A DNA stretch of 64,000 nucleotides, from contig JAFPXY010000016.1 in assembly GCA_017394515.1 (NCBI GenBank), positions 119,999-183,998 of the forward strand, read 5' to 3'. The notes beneath the pieces were generated by a model. The model was not told where the DNA came from. It did not search any database and was given only the letters and a program-made list of their open reading frames with translations. A program made the position numbers and the translations under genes. This DNA comes from Bacillota bacterium (GTDB lineage: Bacteria > Bacillota > Clostridia > Peptostreptococcales > Anaerovoracaceae). Below are positions 8,570-16,392 of the stretch, piece after piece (position 1 is the first letter of the stretch; every line of letters starts with the position of its first letter).

Positions 8570-9065
8570 GTGAATTTTCAGAAAATTCTGAATAATCTGA
8601 AAACTAACAATTCTGCATGGTTTCGGCCTCCTGTGATGACGGGTTTTTCGCGCGATTATGAGCTTTGAGTGACGCTAAATATGGCAAATTTCTGCAATTA
8701 GCGTTACCCCATCGGAGACTGACGCTAATTGTGCAAAAAATCCTCATTTAGCGTCATCGCACAGACCAGTGTCATGCTGCTCCATCCCCCAGTTTCGCAA
8801 AAAACTCTCCCGAAGCCCAGTTTCACCCCCTGCTTTTCTACCCGCAGGCCATTACGGTTCCACCGGGGCGCCTGGCAGTCACGTAAAATCGCCTGCTCCA
8901 ATCAAAAAAGCATAAGTTCCCCAGAACCCCGGCCGGATGTCATCCTGGCCGGGCGCCCCGCACCTCATGCTAAAACTAAATTTTTTGCAAAAATTACACT
9001 ACTCCTCGATGAGCTGACGCTAATCGCGAGTTTTTTGCATCAAAAGCATCACTATTTTGCAAGTA
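8570..9065. repeat. Non-coding region with TTAGCGTCA inverted motifs
   Basis: Almost 500 bases without a credible gene. Five copies of a TGACGCTAA-type motif are present: forward at 8670-8680, 8720-8730 and 9015-9024, reverse at 8697-8706 and 8746-8756. Together 8670-8706 and 8720-8756 form two imperfect palindromes of 37 bases each, and the second contains GCAAAAAA. Four GCAAAAAA octamers fall in 8733-9038. The interval from 8810 to 8960 is GC-rich and shows nothing clear. It could be a family of intergenic palindromic repeats or an array of protein binding sites. Confidence 0.5.
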
Positions 9066-9584
9066 TCACAGCGCCCCATCATAAGCCGCCTTGGTCCTGG
9101 AGTCGAAGAGCACCCAGAGCACCAGATCGAAGGCCTCCGGGTCTTTGGCCACGCACTCCTTCACCGCCTCTACGGCGATCCGAGCTGCTTCGCCCAGGGG
9201 GTACGAGTACACTCCCGTGGAGATGGATGGGAAAGCCACCTTCCTTATGCCCTTCTCGCGGGCGATCCTTAAAGAATTCACGTAGCAGTTTTTGAGGAGC
9301 TGGGCTTCGCCGCGGCTGCCGCCACGCCAGATGGGACCCACCGTGTGGATCACGTAGTCGCAGGGCAGATCGTAGCCCTTGGTGATCTTGGCTTCGCCGG
9401 TCTCGCAGCCGTGCAGGGTCCTGCATTCCTCGAGAAGTCTACGCCCGGCTGCTCGGTGGATGGCGCCATCAACCCCACCGCCTCCCAGGAGGGAATTATT
9501 TGCGGCGTTTACTATGGCATCCACGTAATCTATTCTCGTGATGTCGCCCTGAACGGTCTTTATTTCTGTGTTTCCTATCATCAT
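9066..9584 (-). CDS. Macro domain protein, ADP-ribose hydrolase type
   Basis: A 172-residue stand-alone macro domain of the MacroD/YmdB type, which removes ADP-ribose from proteins or O-acetyl-ADP-ribose. The binding and catalytic loops are clear: [34 protein letters not shown] and the later [14 protein letters not shown]. The start ATG at 9584 follows GAGGAG. The gene overlaps no neighbour and is 102 bases downstream of an unknown gene. Two other ADP-ribose-related genes lie in the window (ADP-ribosylglycohydrolase at 16393 and a macro-HTH fusion at 46004), suggesting active ADP-ribose metabolism. Confidence 0.93.
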   Translation of the reverse strand: MMIGNTEIKTVQGDITRIDYVDAIVNAANNSLLGGGGVDGAIHRAAGRRLLEECRTLHGCETGEAKITKGYDLPCDYVIHTVGPIWRGGSRGEAQLLKNCYVNSLRIAREKGIRKVAFPSISTGVYSYPLGEAARIAVEAVKECVAKDPEAFDLVLWVLFDSRTKAAYDGAL

Positions 9585-9686
9585 GGTATCTGTCTCCTCT
9601 CAATCTCCGGCATTGCCGGTCCCTCCAACATCATGGTCTTCAGGCATCCCGGCTTCGGCGAGCTCGCTCGCCGCATCTGATCCAAC

Positions 9687-10331
9687 CTATCTCAGCACCC
9701 AAAGTTTCCCGTCGGGCATTCTCCTCACGCTGCCTTCCATGGTCTCCAGCACTTCCCCCGTGGGATAGCGGCGGATCACCGTCACCTCGCGGTAGTCCGG
9801 GTCCTCGAACCACTTGCCAAAGATCAGCACGTTGCCCTGTCTGGAATCCAGGCTCTCCCTGGGATCCATCTCGAAGTCGCCTTTATCCGGCCAGATGACC
9901 TGGAAGCGATCCTCGTGGCCTTGCCTGGTCAGGGTCAGGGGCTCGATGTGAAGCATGAGGTTGTAGCAGTCTTTTGCTTCATCCAGGGGAATCTCAGCGT
10001 ACACCTCGGCCTTGGCGCAGTCTTCCGAACATCTCATAATTTTGATCCTGCGCTCATTGAAGTCCACCAGGAGCAAAAACACCCTGCCCTCCGTGAACAC
10101 CGGGCTCCCAAGGTACTGTCCGACCGCAGCGATCACCGGCTCACGCACGATTCCCTCGGGATAGGACACCAGCACCAGTCGATTTTTCCTTATTTCATGT
10201 CCATCATCGAAGAGTTCTTCCGCCTCGTAGAGGTCTCCTGAGGTGTAGTCCATGCCCCAGAACCAGCGGTCCGAGCCGGGCACATTATCGATGAATTGTA
10301 TGCCTTTTGTTTCTACTATTTTAAATTCCAT
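9687..10331 (-). CDS. Hypothetical protein, 214 residues
   Basis: I do not recognise a family. The sequence is soluble, acidic and aromatic-rich, with no signal peptide or membrane helix. Runs such as FLLLVDFNERRIKIMR and VLVSYPEGIV alternate strand-like hydrophobic and polar residues, which suggests a beta-rich, possibly propeller-like or barrel fold. The start ATG at 10331 lies one base past the stop of the AlkZ-like gene, so the two are co-translated. It carries motifs like WFWGMDYTSGDLYEAEELFDDG near the N-terminus (residues 23-44). Part of the long minus-strand run from 20.3 to 9.1 kb. Confidence 0.7.
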   Translation of the reverse strand: MEFKIVETKGIQFIDNVPGSDRWFWGMDYTSGDLYEAEELFDDGHEIRKNRLVLVSYPEGIVREPVIAAVGQYLGSPVFTEGRVFLLLVDFNERRIKIMRCSEDCAKAEVYAEIPLDEAKDCYNLMLHIEPLTLTRQGHEDRFQVIWPDKGDFEMDPRESLDSRQGNVLIFGKWFEDPDYREVTVIRRYPTGEVLETMEGSVRRMPDGKLWVLR

Positions 10332-10332
10332 T

Positions 10333-11007
10333 TTATCCTAATACCTTCTTTATGTCTGCCTCTGATGCCTCGGGGAACAAGCCCTTGAGGTGTTTGAAAA
10401 TCCTCTCGTAGGACTCTTCCGGCGATCTCGAATATGTCTTCTTCACGAATTCATCCCCGAAAAACCACTCCGGCGTAGCGTATTCGGCCACACCCCAGCC
10501 GTATTCTTTGCCGTAACGATCCGTCATGTATTTGAAATCGTTGACCAGGACGAAGCCCTGCATCTGAAGGCGGGTTATGGACGTGTCGAAGCCCGTGTTT
10601 CCGCCCTTTCGGTAGTTGCCCAGGGCTTTCAGTTCTTTGGACAGCACCGGGCTGTTCTCGGCTACCAGCCCGTACAGTTTCCTATCCTTGTAGCTCACCA
10701 GCTCGTCCTCGATCATGCCTTCGTAATCGTAACCATCGCGGCGATAGTTGGCGAAGTCGAAGAACCATTCCCGGCTTATGAAAGCCGCCTTTTTCTCGAA
10801 GAATTTACCATAGGCGCACTTTAGATCCTGAATAACCGGTCCCTTCCAATCCCAGACGCTGAAATCTCCCTCGTCATACCAGATGGCCGGGTCTGCAATT
10901 TCGCCCACGCTAAAGCCCGGGATCCTGCCCCTGAAAAACGGCAGGAAGCCCCACTCTTCTACGAGATCCTCCAAATCTTTTATAGTTTTGATCAATTTAC
11001 GGGACAT
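10333..11007 (-). CDS. AlkZ-related (HTH_42-like) protein
   Basis: A 224-residue soluble protein resembling a Firmicutes family annotated as AlkZ-related. That family shares signatures with DNA glycosylase AlkZ, which unhooks interstrand crosslinks, but is shorter. Visible landmarks are LVEEWGFLPFF, the DFSVWDWKGPVIQ tryptophan motif, KKAAFISREWFFDFANYRR and the C-terminal GWGVAEYATPEWFFGD. No glycosylase activity should be assumed, since AlkZ's catalytic QxQ motif is not evident. The stop is one base from the next gene's start, and the start lies 18 bases past the YbaK-like gene. Family assignment is from memory of conserved motifs. Confidence 0.6.
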   Translation of the reverse strand: MSRKLIKTIKDLEDLVEEWGFLPFFRGRIPGFSVGEIADPAIWYDEGDFSVWDWKGPVIQDLKCAYGKFFEKKAAFISREWFFDFANYRRDGYDYEGMIEDELVSYKDRKLYGLVAENSPVLSKELKALGNYRKGGNTGFDTSITRLQMQGFVLVNDFKYMTDRYGKEYGWGVAEYATPEWFFGDEFVKKTYSRSPEESYERIFKHLKGLFPEASEADIKKVLG

Positions 11008-11025
11008 GGTTTTCTGTCCTTCCTC

Positions 11026-11511
11026 CTACAACTCTACAAACTGCGTCTCCACGCCGAATTCCTGAAGCACCTTTACCACATCCGCGGTCTTTAAAATCAT
11101 GGTCGCCGTGTTGTCGTTGGGGTGGGCGTCCATTAAGCCGTGCCTGAAATATTCAGCGAAGATCACCTTGACCTTGTGCTCCTTGTCGTTAAGAGTCCCG
11201 AAGGGCGTAACCTGCCCCGGGATCAAACCCATGAGATCCATGAGCTCGTTTTCCTGAGCGAACTTGAGGGGTCTGGCCTGGAGTTTCTCGCGAAGAGCCT
11301 TCAGATCCAGTCTGTCGTGCTCGGGAATGACCACCACGTAGTAATTGCGTTTTTTGTCATCCTTTATGAAGAGATTCTTGGTGCCCGCCTCCCTGTGGGG
11401 GAGCTCAAGGGTGTCCGCCTCTTCCATGTTGTAGACCGCCTTATGCTCGATGGCCTCGTATTCTATGCCGCGCTCATCCAAAAGCGCGTAAACTTCCTTT
11501 TTACCGTACAT
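11026..11511 (-). CDS. Prolyl-tRNA deacylase-like protein (YbaK/ProX family)
   Basis: A 161-residue protein of the YbaK/ProRS-associated domain family. The ProX/PrdX branch hydrolyses mischarged Ala-tRNA(Pro) and so corrects prolyl-tRNA synthetase errors. The start MYGKKEVYALLDERGIEYE and the following IEHKAVYNMEEAD are typical, as are GTKNLFIKDDKKRNYYV and GQVTPFGTLND. Length is normal for the stand-alone enzyme. GGAGG lies seven bases before the ATG. It sits between a DsbA-like and an AlkZ-like gene in the long minus-strand run. Confidence 0.9.
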   Translation of the reverse strand: MYGKKEVYALLDERGIEYEAIEHKAVYNMEEADTLELPHREAGTKNLFIKDDKKRNYYVVVIPEHDRLDLKALREKLQARPLKFAQENELMDLMGLIPGQVTPFGTLNDKEHKVKVIFAEYFRHGLMDAHPNDNTATMILKTADVVKVLQEFGVETQFVEL

Positions 11512-11520
11512 GTTTCCTCC

Positions 11521-12174
11521 TCAAATGGCAGTGGGAACCTCCCCCGGAAAATATTTTTTGATCAGATCCTTAAACTGATCCTTGGGCATGGCGCCGGGCA
11601 CAGCCACCTTCTCATTTATTACAAAACAAGGCACCGAAGTGATCCTGCTGAGCTGTGCTTCCCTCTCGTCAAGGCTTACCTCATCGGAGAAGTCTTTTCC
11701 TGAAAGCATGGCCCTTACCTCAGCCTCGTCCAGGCCCATTTCCTTGGCGATTCCCACCAGCACTTCATGATCCGCCACGTCCACGTGCTCCGCAAAATAT
11801 GCCTTATAAAGTCTCTCCGCTATCTTAGCCTGAAGCTCCCGCCCGCCCTTTACGAGGGCCATCCTGGTCAGCCTGTGGGCATCAAAAGTGTTTGTGTGGA
11901 ATACCTTGGCATAGTCGAAGTCAAGGCCTGCCGACTTGGCCATCTCATTGATGGAATCCACCTTGGCCTGGGCCTCGTCCAGATTCAGCTGATACTTGGC
12001 CGCGAACATGGCCACCACGTCGCCGCCTGCGCCCTTCTTGGCGTAGGGATTCAGCTCGAAGGCCTTCATCTCAAATTCATAAAACACGTCCAACTCATCC
12101 AGAGCCTGTCTCAAAAGCGTTTCCCCAATGTAGCAATACGGACATGCATAGTCCGACCAGTATTTGATTTTCAT
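11521..12174 (-). CDS. DsbA-family oxidoreductase (FrnE-like)
   Basis: A 217-residue cytosolic protein of the DsbA/FrnE thioredoxin-fold family. The active site CPYC lies at the N-terminus in YWSDYACPYCYIGETLL, followed by the helical insertion and a C-terminal cis-Pro region (SRITSVPCFVINEKVAVPGA). No signal peptide is present, so it acts in the cytosol on thiols or as a disulfide isomerase. The start at 12174 is chosen because AAGGAGCGAG precedes it; the frame stays open for 45 more codons but that part overlaps the neighbouring esterase and has no family similarity. It is followed ten bases later by the YbaK-like gene. Confidence 0.9.
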   Translation of the reverse strand: MKIKYWSDYACPYCYIGETLLRQALDELDVFYEFEMKAFELNPYAKKGAGGDVVAMFAAKYQLNLDEAQAKVDSINEMAKSAGLDFDYAKVFHTNTFDAHRLTRMALVKGGRELQAKIAERLYKAYFAEHVDVADHEVLVGIAKEMGLDEAEVRAMLSGKDFSDEVSLDEREAQLSRITSVPCFVINEKVAVPGAMPKDQFKDLIKKYFPGEVPTAI

Positions 12175-12224
12175 CGACTCGCTCCTTATTCTTCTAATCC
12201 TGCGCAAAAAACTTCTATCTTCTT

Positions 12225-12863
12225 TTATTTCAGCATCCACGCCATCCCTTTGGCGGTACGCTTGTCGGCGTCTCTGAAGTGGTTCCCCGGATTCCATTCG
12301 AACCGGCAATCCACCTCGGAATCAGCCAGGATCTCCTGCTGCTTCAGTATGTTCTCACTCACCTTGGCCATGACCTGATTCCTGGTCTTGGCTTCCTTGT
12401 CTCCCAAGCTTAGATATGCGCGCTTCGCCTTGAATTCATGCTTCTTAGCGAAGTCTATCCAGCCCGGGAACCATACAGAGGGTGATGCACCAACAGCGCC
12501 TTCGAAAACATCTGTCTCATAGGCTGCCCACAGCGCAAATAACCCCGCCAGGGAATAACCTGCTATGAAGAATCTACGCCTTTCCCTGGCTAAACCGGGA
12601 AGCACCTCCTCCATAAGATATTTCAGAGTTTCAGCCGCTCCGTCCCCGAAGCCGACGTTTCCGAACACAGGCGCCGCCTTCCAAGGGGTGAGATCCTGGT
12701 TCCAGTCATCGACTTTTACGGCGATGATCAACCAATCTTCTCCCCCTGAAAGTTCTTTCAAGGTCTCAACTTCACCGTCCATCACTTCCAGATCGTGATC
12801 GTCCACCATCTGGATAAAAACGTTATTAGACGATTCATTTCCCAGCCTTTTTACTATTTCCAT
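12225..12863 (-). CDS. Alpha/beta hydrolase, esterase D-like
   Basis: A 212-residue alpha/beta hydrolase of the putative esterase group (related to enterochelin and S-formylglutathione esterases). The nucleophile elbow GYSLAG is at about residue 104, inside FFIAGYSLAGLFALWAAYE. The catalytic His is probably in WNPGNHFRDAD near the C-terminus. There is no signal peptide, so it is cytosolic. The substrate is unknown. It sits 13 bases past a GNAT gene in the same direction and is likely co-transcribed. Confidence 0.82.
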   Translation of the reverse strand: MEIVKRLGNESSNNVFIQMVDDHDLEVMDGEVETLKELSGGEDWLIIAVKVDDWNQDLTPWKAAPVFGNVGFGDGAAETLKYLMEEVLPGLARERRRFFIAGYSLAGLFALWAAYETDVFEGAVGASPSVWFPGWIDFAKKHEFKAKRAYLSLGDKEAKTRNQVMAKVSENILKQQEILADSEVDCRFEWNPGNHFRDADKRTAKGMAWMLK

Positions 12864-12876
12864 AGACCCTCATCTC

Positions 12877-13437
12877 TCATTCTATTTCACTTATCGGGAT
12901 GAATGGCTCAGGCACTTCAGGCCTATCACCTATGACCTTTTCCATCCAAATGATGCCGTACCATTTCCCAAATTTATATCCGCTATTCTTGTGCCTTCCT
13001 ATCTCGCGGTAGCCCATTCTCTCATGGAATTTTATGCTGTCATCCGTTAGGTGCTCATCGTCTCTTCGGTCTGTCTCCGTGATGCAGGCATAGAGCACAA
13101 ATACGTTCTGCCTTAGAAGATATTTTTCAAGTTCTGTATAAAGCGCTCTTCCGATGCCGCGGCCCTTCGCCTGGCGATCCACATAGATGGATGTCTCAAC
13201 CACATGGTCGTAGGCTTTTCTCACCTTGAAGCGAGTTGCATAAGCGTAGCCCAGGATCTTTCCATCCTCTTCAGCCACCAAGTAAGGATAGTTCCTAAGA
13301 ATGCCGGAAACCCGCTCCTCGAACTCATCCAGCCCCGGCACCTCATACTCGAAAGAAATCGCCGTCTTTTCTATATATGGTCTGTAGATCTCAAGGATAT
13401 CCTTTGAGTCAGCCATCGTTGCCATCCTGATCTCCAT
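12877..13437 (-). CDS. GNAT N-acetyltransferase, phosphinothricin acetyltransferase type
   Basis: A 186-residue GNAT acetyltransferase of the PAT/MddA branch, which acetylates phosphinothricin-like compounds or methionine derivatives. Landmarks are RMATMADSKDILEIYRPYIE at the start, FEYEVPGLDEFEERV, and the acetyl-CoA loop RQAKGRGIGRALY. The downstream GYREIGRHKNSGYKFGKWY is characteristic of this subgroup. The natural substrate is not known. It lies between another GNAT gene and an esterase, with gaps of 9 and 13 bases. Confidence 0.9.
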   Translation of the reverse strand: MEIRMATMADSKDILEIYRPYIEKTAISFEYEVPGLDEFEERVSGILRNYPYLVAEEDGKILGYAYATRFKVRKAYDHVVETSIYVDRQAKGRGIGRALYTELEKYLLRQNVFVLYACITETDRRDDEHLTDDSIKFHERMGYREIGRHKNSGYKFGKWYGIIWMEKVIGDRPEVPEPFIPISEIE

Positions 13438-13446
13438 TTCAGTACC

Positions 13447-14130
13447 TCACTCTTCCTTCCAAAGCCAGCAGGCCGGTTTATCTGCGATGGTCAGTCCCAT
13501 GCTTTTCTGCAGTTCCATGGATGCAAAATTATCCTTCACCACATGTCCGAAGGGAATGAACCCTTCCGTTATATTTTTGATGAACAGGTGCTTTTCAAAC
13601 TCCGCTCCATAGCCCTTTCTTCTGTGTTCCGGGAACACATAAAGCATTCCGCCGCTTCCGTCGGTATGTTCTCCTATGAAGCCCACCATGTTATCTTCTT
13701 TATCGAAGCCTACCAGGACATCGCCGTATTCAACGGAGATCTTGACCTCCTCTGCGCTTACCAGATCATAATTCGCAGTGATGGCATCCAGATCATCGAG
13801 AGTCGCCACCCTGACTCTGAGCTCATCGCTCACCTCAGGAATGGGTCCTAAATAGGCTGTCTGCCAGCAGTCGAGCCTTTCTGTGAAGCCATACTTTTCG
13901 AAGGCTCTGTCCGCCAGCTTCGTGTCGAAGATCACCAGCAGGTGATATCCCATGTCCTCGTGCTTTTCAAGTAGCTTCATGCCAAGATCCGGATCATCGC
14001 AAGCCATGAAGAACACTCCGCTTCTCTTCTCACGGATAAATACGGCGTCATCAGTATTCTCCAAAACCTCTGCAGTATCTCTCTTCATGGCCTTCGTAAT
14101 GTTCAAATATGAAATGTCATTGATATTCAT
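13447..14130 (-). CDS. GNAT N-acetyltransferase
   Basis: A 227-residue protein with a divergent N-terminal half and a C-terminal GNAT domain. The acetyl-CoA binding loop is EHRRKGYGAEFEKHL at about residue 167, and the C-terminal VVKDNFASMELQKSMG is a typical GNAT beta5-alpha4 segment. The N-terminal part (SGVFFMACDDPDLGMKLLEK) looks like a second, degenerate GNAT-like module. No substrate can be named. It is 18 bases downstream of surE and 9 bases upstream of the second GNAT gene. Confidence 0.87.
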   Translation of the reverse strand: MNINDISYLNITKAMKRDTAEVLENTDDAVFIREKRSGVFFMACDDPDLGMKLLEKHEDMGYHLLVIFDTKLADRAFEKYGFTERLDCWQTAYLGPIPEVSDELRVRVATLDDLDAITANYDLVSAEEVKISVEYGDVLVGFDKEDNMVGFIGEHTDGSGGMLYVFPEHRRKGYGAEFEKHLFIKNITEGFIPFGHVVKDNFASMELQKSMGLTIADKPACWLWKEE

Positions 14131-14148
14131 GTCTTTCCTCTGTAGTTC

Positions 14149-14949
14149 TCACCACTTTGTCATATCTATAGTAATCGGCGTTACCGAAGTCTTGCGCAAA
14201 AAATGCAACGCGTGTATGTCCGACCCTACCTGGGCGTCCTTATCGCCGAACTCCGAGTCAAAGCCTATCCTGTAGGGCTTGCTCCAGTCCCTCTCGGGTA
14301 TGGGCTGAGCTTTGTAATATGGATGGGTCTCCAGGAAGGTGAAGACGTGATCTTCAGGCTCCACTACCTCCTCGGGAACGTTCACGTTCAGGAAGTCTGC
14401 ATCTCGCGGCATGCCCTTTTCAAGTATGTATCTGATCCAGTATTCCGTCGCTTTTTCAGCACTTGTGAAATCCAGATCCGAAAAGTCCGGCATCCTTGAA
14501 TCGTAGTCCAGGATCTCCAAAGACATGGCAAGAGCTTGTACTCCCATGTCCACGGATTCCAATGCCGCCCCTATGGTACCGCTGGATGTAATTGATGATC
14601 CGCAATTAGCCCCGGTATTAATGCCGCTAACGGTGATGTCAGGCTTGCGTCCTTTGATCTTTGGGCAGATCTCGGCAACACCGTAGGCTGCGGCATAGCC
14701 AGGCGATCCGTGGACCGCATATGCTTCCACCGAATGGCCGATGCCGATGTCCAGCTGAACTATATCTATTATTCCCAGATCCTCCCTGTGAGGATAAGCC
14801 CTTCCCATGGCAGTCTGCTGCACGTTGGGCGCGGCGATGACCACGTCTCCGACACGCAAAGCGCCCCGGGCAGCCGCGGCCAGTCCCAGGGAGTCGATAC
14901 CATCATCATTTGTGACGAGGATCAAAGGTCTCTTATTTATCTCTTTCAT
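14149..14949 (-). CDS. surE: 5'/3'-nucleotidase SurE
   Basis: A 266-residue SurE phosphatase, which removes phosphate from nucleoside monophosphates and is linked to stationary-phase survival. The metal site motif LVTNDDGIDS is at the N-terminus (Asp-Asp pair), and VSGINTGANCGSSITSSGTIGAA in the middle contains the conserved Asn of the catalytic pocket. The start ATG at 14949 follows AAGGAG by five bases; a GTG two codons earlier overlaps that site. Downstream are two GNAT genes. Upstream is the structured RNA candidate, so surE might be controlled by it. Confidence 0.93.
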   Translation of the reverse strand: MKEINKRPLILVTNDDGIDSLGLAAAARGALRVGDVVIAAPNVQQTAMGRAYPHREDLGIIDIVQLDIGIGHSVEAYAVHGSPGYAAAYGVAEICPKIKGRKPDITVSGINTGANCGSSITSSGTIGAALESVDMGVQALAMSLEILDYDSRMPDFSDLDFTSAEKATEYWIRYILEKGMPRDADFLNVNVPEEVVEPEDHVFTFLETHPYYKAQPIPERDWSKPYRIGFDSEFGDKDAQVGSDIHALHFLRKTSVTPITIDMTKW

Positions 14950-15057
14950 AATCACTCCTTAAGAAGCATCTATTCTGAATTCACGGAAATTCCCCGTTCC
15001 CGCCCTCGCTTTAGCAGTCAGTATCCGGTATTACGATATGAATAATTAAGTCATACA

Positions 15058-15200
15058 GATGTACGCTATCGGAGCATAAACCATCCTTGGGGACTCGAAC
15101 CCCGTGCCTGCTCGACGGCACAACCTCTGATCTTGGGGTGTGACTTGCGCAGTCACCGCGTGATACTCGCCCTGACTAAAACTACCAACGCCTTTAAAAG
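15058..15200 (-). ncRNA. Candidate structured RNA with tRNA-like T-arm
   Basis: In the 246-base gap between the DIP1984-like gene and surE, the minus strand folds a string of hairpins. GTGACT-GCGCA-AGTCAC is at 15140-15156. GTGCC and GGCAC close an 8-base loop at 15104-15121. GGGG-TTCGAGT-CCCC follows directly at 15089-15103; its loop is a perfect T-loop (TTCRANY). A longer stem with GATG/CATC and TATGCT/AGCGTA is at 15058-15085. There is no acceptor partner and no CCA, so it is not a normal tRNA or tmRNA end. The exact ends and class are unknown; a raiA-like or other tRNA-mimicking RNA is one possibility. Confidence 0.45.
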
Positions 15201-15201
15201 G

Positions 15202-15660
15202 CTATTTTTCTATGAGTTCAGTTGTCCAGTTGGTCTCCTGGAGCGTGTTGTCAAGTTTTCTGATCTCAGCCGCGATCTCGTCAGCGGCCTTCTGGATAGC
15301 AGATACCTTGACCTGTGATTTGATCTTGATCTCCGTGTTCCTGGCCCTTCTGGTGTTCTGGCTTGCCTCGTAAGCGATGTCTCTGTAAGCGGACAGCTTG
15401 ATGTTCAGAGCATCTTTTCTGGCGATGATCTCCGTGAGGGTCTTGTCGCCTGCTTTTGTGGTGCAATTCGTCAGGTTTATGTCCGCCATGAGCTTCTCAA
15501 GCCTGCTGATGGCTGCATCCAGCTCCTTCATCAAAGCCTGAGGATCCTCCTGGGACTTCTCACCTTCCTGAACCAAAACGTTGTTTTCGATTCTCTGTCT
15601 GAGCTGATCTATTTTGCGGTTCAGATCCGCTCTCTCCTGTAATGCTTCTGCCAGTTTCAC
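15202..15660 (-). CDS. DIP1984 family (septicolysin-like) protein
   Basis: A 152-residue, highly helical protein of the DIP1984 family. The name septicolysin is used for some members, but function is not well established. The N-terminus MKLAEALQERADLNRKIDQL and the conserved NLTNCTTKAGDKTLTEIIARKD are family hallmarks. Nearly the whole chain is predicted coiled coil or helix. The C-terminus ends LQETNWTTELIE. The candidate structured RNA begins right after its stop, so the two may share a transcript. Confidence 0.85.
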   Translation of the reverse strand: MKLAEALQERADLNRKIDQLRQRIENNVLVQEGEKSQEDPQALMKELDAAISRLEKLMADINLTNCTTKAGDKTLTEIIARKDALNIKLSAYRDIAYEASQNTRRARNTEIKIKSQVKVSAIQKAADEIAAEIRKLDNTLQETNWTTELIEK

Positions 15661-15708
15661 TTTCTCTCATTCCTTTCCATATTGCCCGTAAAGGGCATAT
15701 TTGCAAAA

Positions 15709-16374
15709 TTATTTGATCTCCCAAAGTATGGTCACAGTGTCCTGAACGTTTATGTCATCCGCTTCCATATCCAGGTCGAAGGCTGCTTCATCGCAGTCCA
15801 TCTTGCTGTTCATCCTCTTAGATCCAAAGGTAAGCGGATTGGAGTATATATCCAGCTCGCCCCAGGAGTAGTCGATGTTTACGATTTCTCCCAGGCCTAC
15901 GCCTGATGCCTCCGCCAGGACCTGAGCCTTGGCTTTCGAATCTGAAACCGCCTTGGCCAGCAGGTCGTTTTTGACCGCTTCTACGTCTTTTACAGTATAC
16001 ATCATATTGAACTGGACAGCAACGGAGCACCTGGAAAGCTCATAAAGCACCTTGCCGAGGACTTCGTTGTCTATGGGGAATCTGAGATTCATCCGGTGGT
16101 CGTATCTGTAGCCTTTGAACCTCTGCTTCCAGTTGCCGTTTCTGTCGTTATAGCCTTCGTATTCCGTGTTTATTCCAAAAGAAGCCGTCTTGAGTTCTTT
16201 TGGATCAAGCCCGGCGTCTGCTATAGCGCGCCTCACCTTCTCCGTATCTTCCGTGGATCTTTTGAAGGTCTCTCCGTAATCTTTGAAGGTGCCTTCCGCA
16301 GTTATGTTCAACTGGATGGTGTCGGGCTTCACTGCGATCTTTCCCCTGCCTGTTACCTTGATAGTTCTATCCAT
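15709..16374 (-). CDS. SIMPL domain (DUF541) protein, cytosolic form
   Basis: A 221-residue SIMPL/DUF541 domain protein. Many members are periplasmic or exported (such as E. coli YggE, linked to oxidative stress), but this one has no signal peptide and should be cytosolic. The start MDRTIKVTGRGKIAVKPDTI is the typical first strand, and the middle YSWGELDIYSNP and AKAQVLAEASGVGLGEIVNI match the family core. The gene ends EIK and is preceded by GGAGG. It is 19 bases downstream of an ADP-ribosylglycohydrolase gene. Confidence 0.9.
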   Translation of the reverse strand: MDRTIKVTGRGKIAVKPDTIQLNITAEGTFKDYGETFKRSTEDTEKVRRAIADAGLDPKELKTASFGINTEYEGYNDRNGNWKQRFKGYRYDHRMNLRFPIDNEVLGKVLYELSRCSVAVQFNMMYTVKDVEAVKNDLLAKAVSDSKAKAQVLAEASGVGLGEIVNIDYSWGELDIYSNPLTFGSKRMNSKMDCDEAAFDLDMEADDINVQDTVTILWEIK

Positions 16375-16392
16375 TTCATACCTCCTCCTTTA

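Noticed and set aside
8729..9295. Plus-strand gene of 188 codons across the non-coding gap
   Set aside because: The translation is rich in Pro, Ser and His with no family features, has no ribosome site and overlaps the macro-domain gene.
15058..15103. tRNA or tmRNA 3' end
   Set aside because: The T-arm is perfect, but no matching 5' acceptor strand and no CCA were found, and no anticodon arm precedes it.
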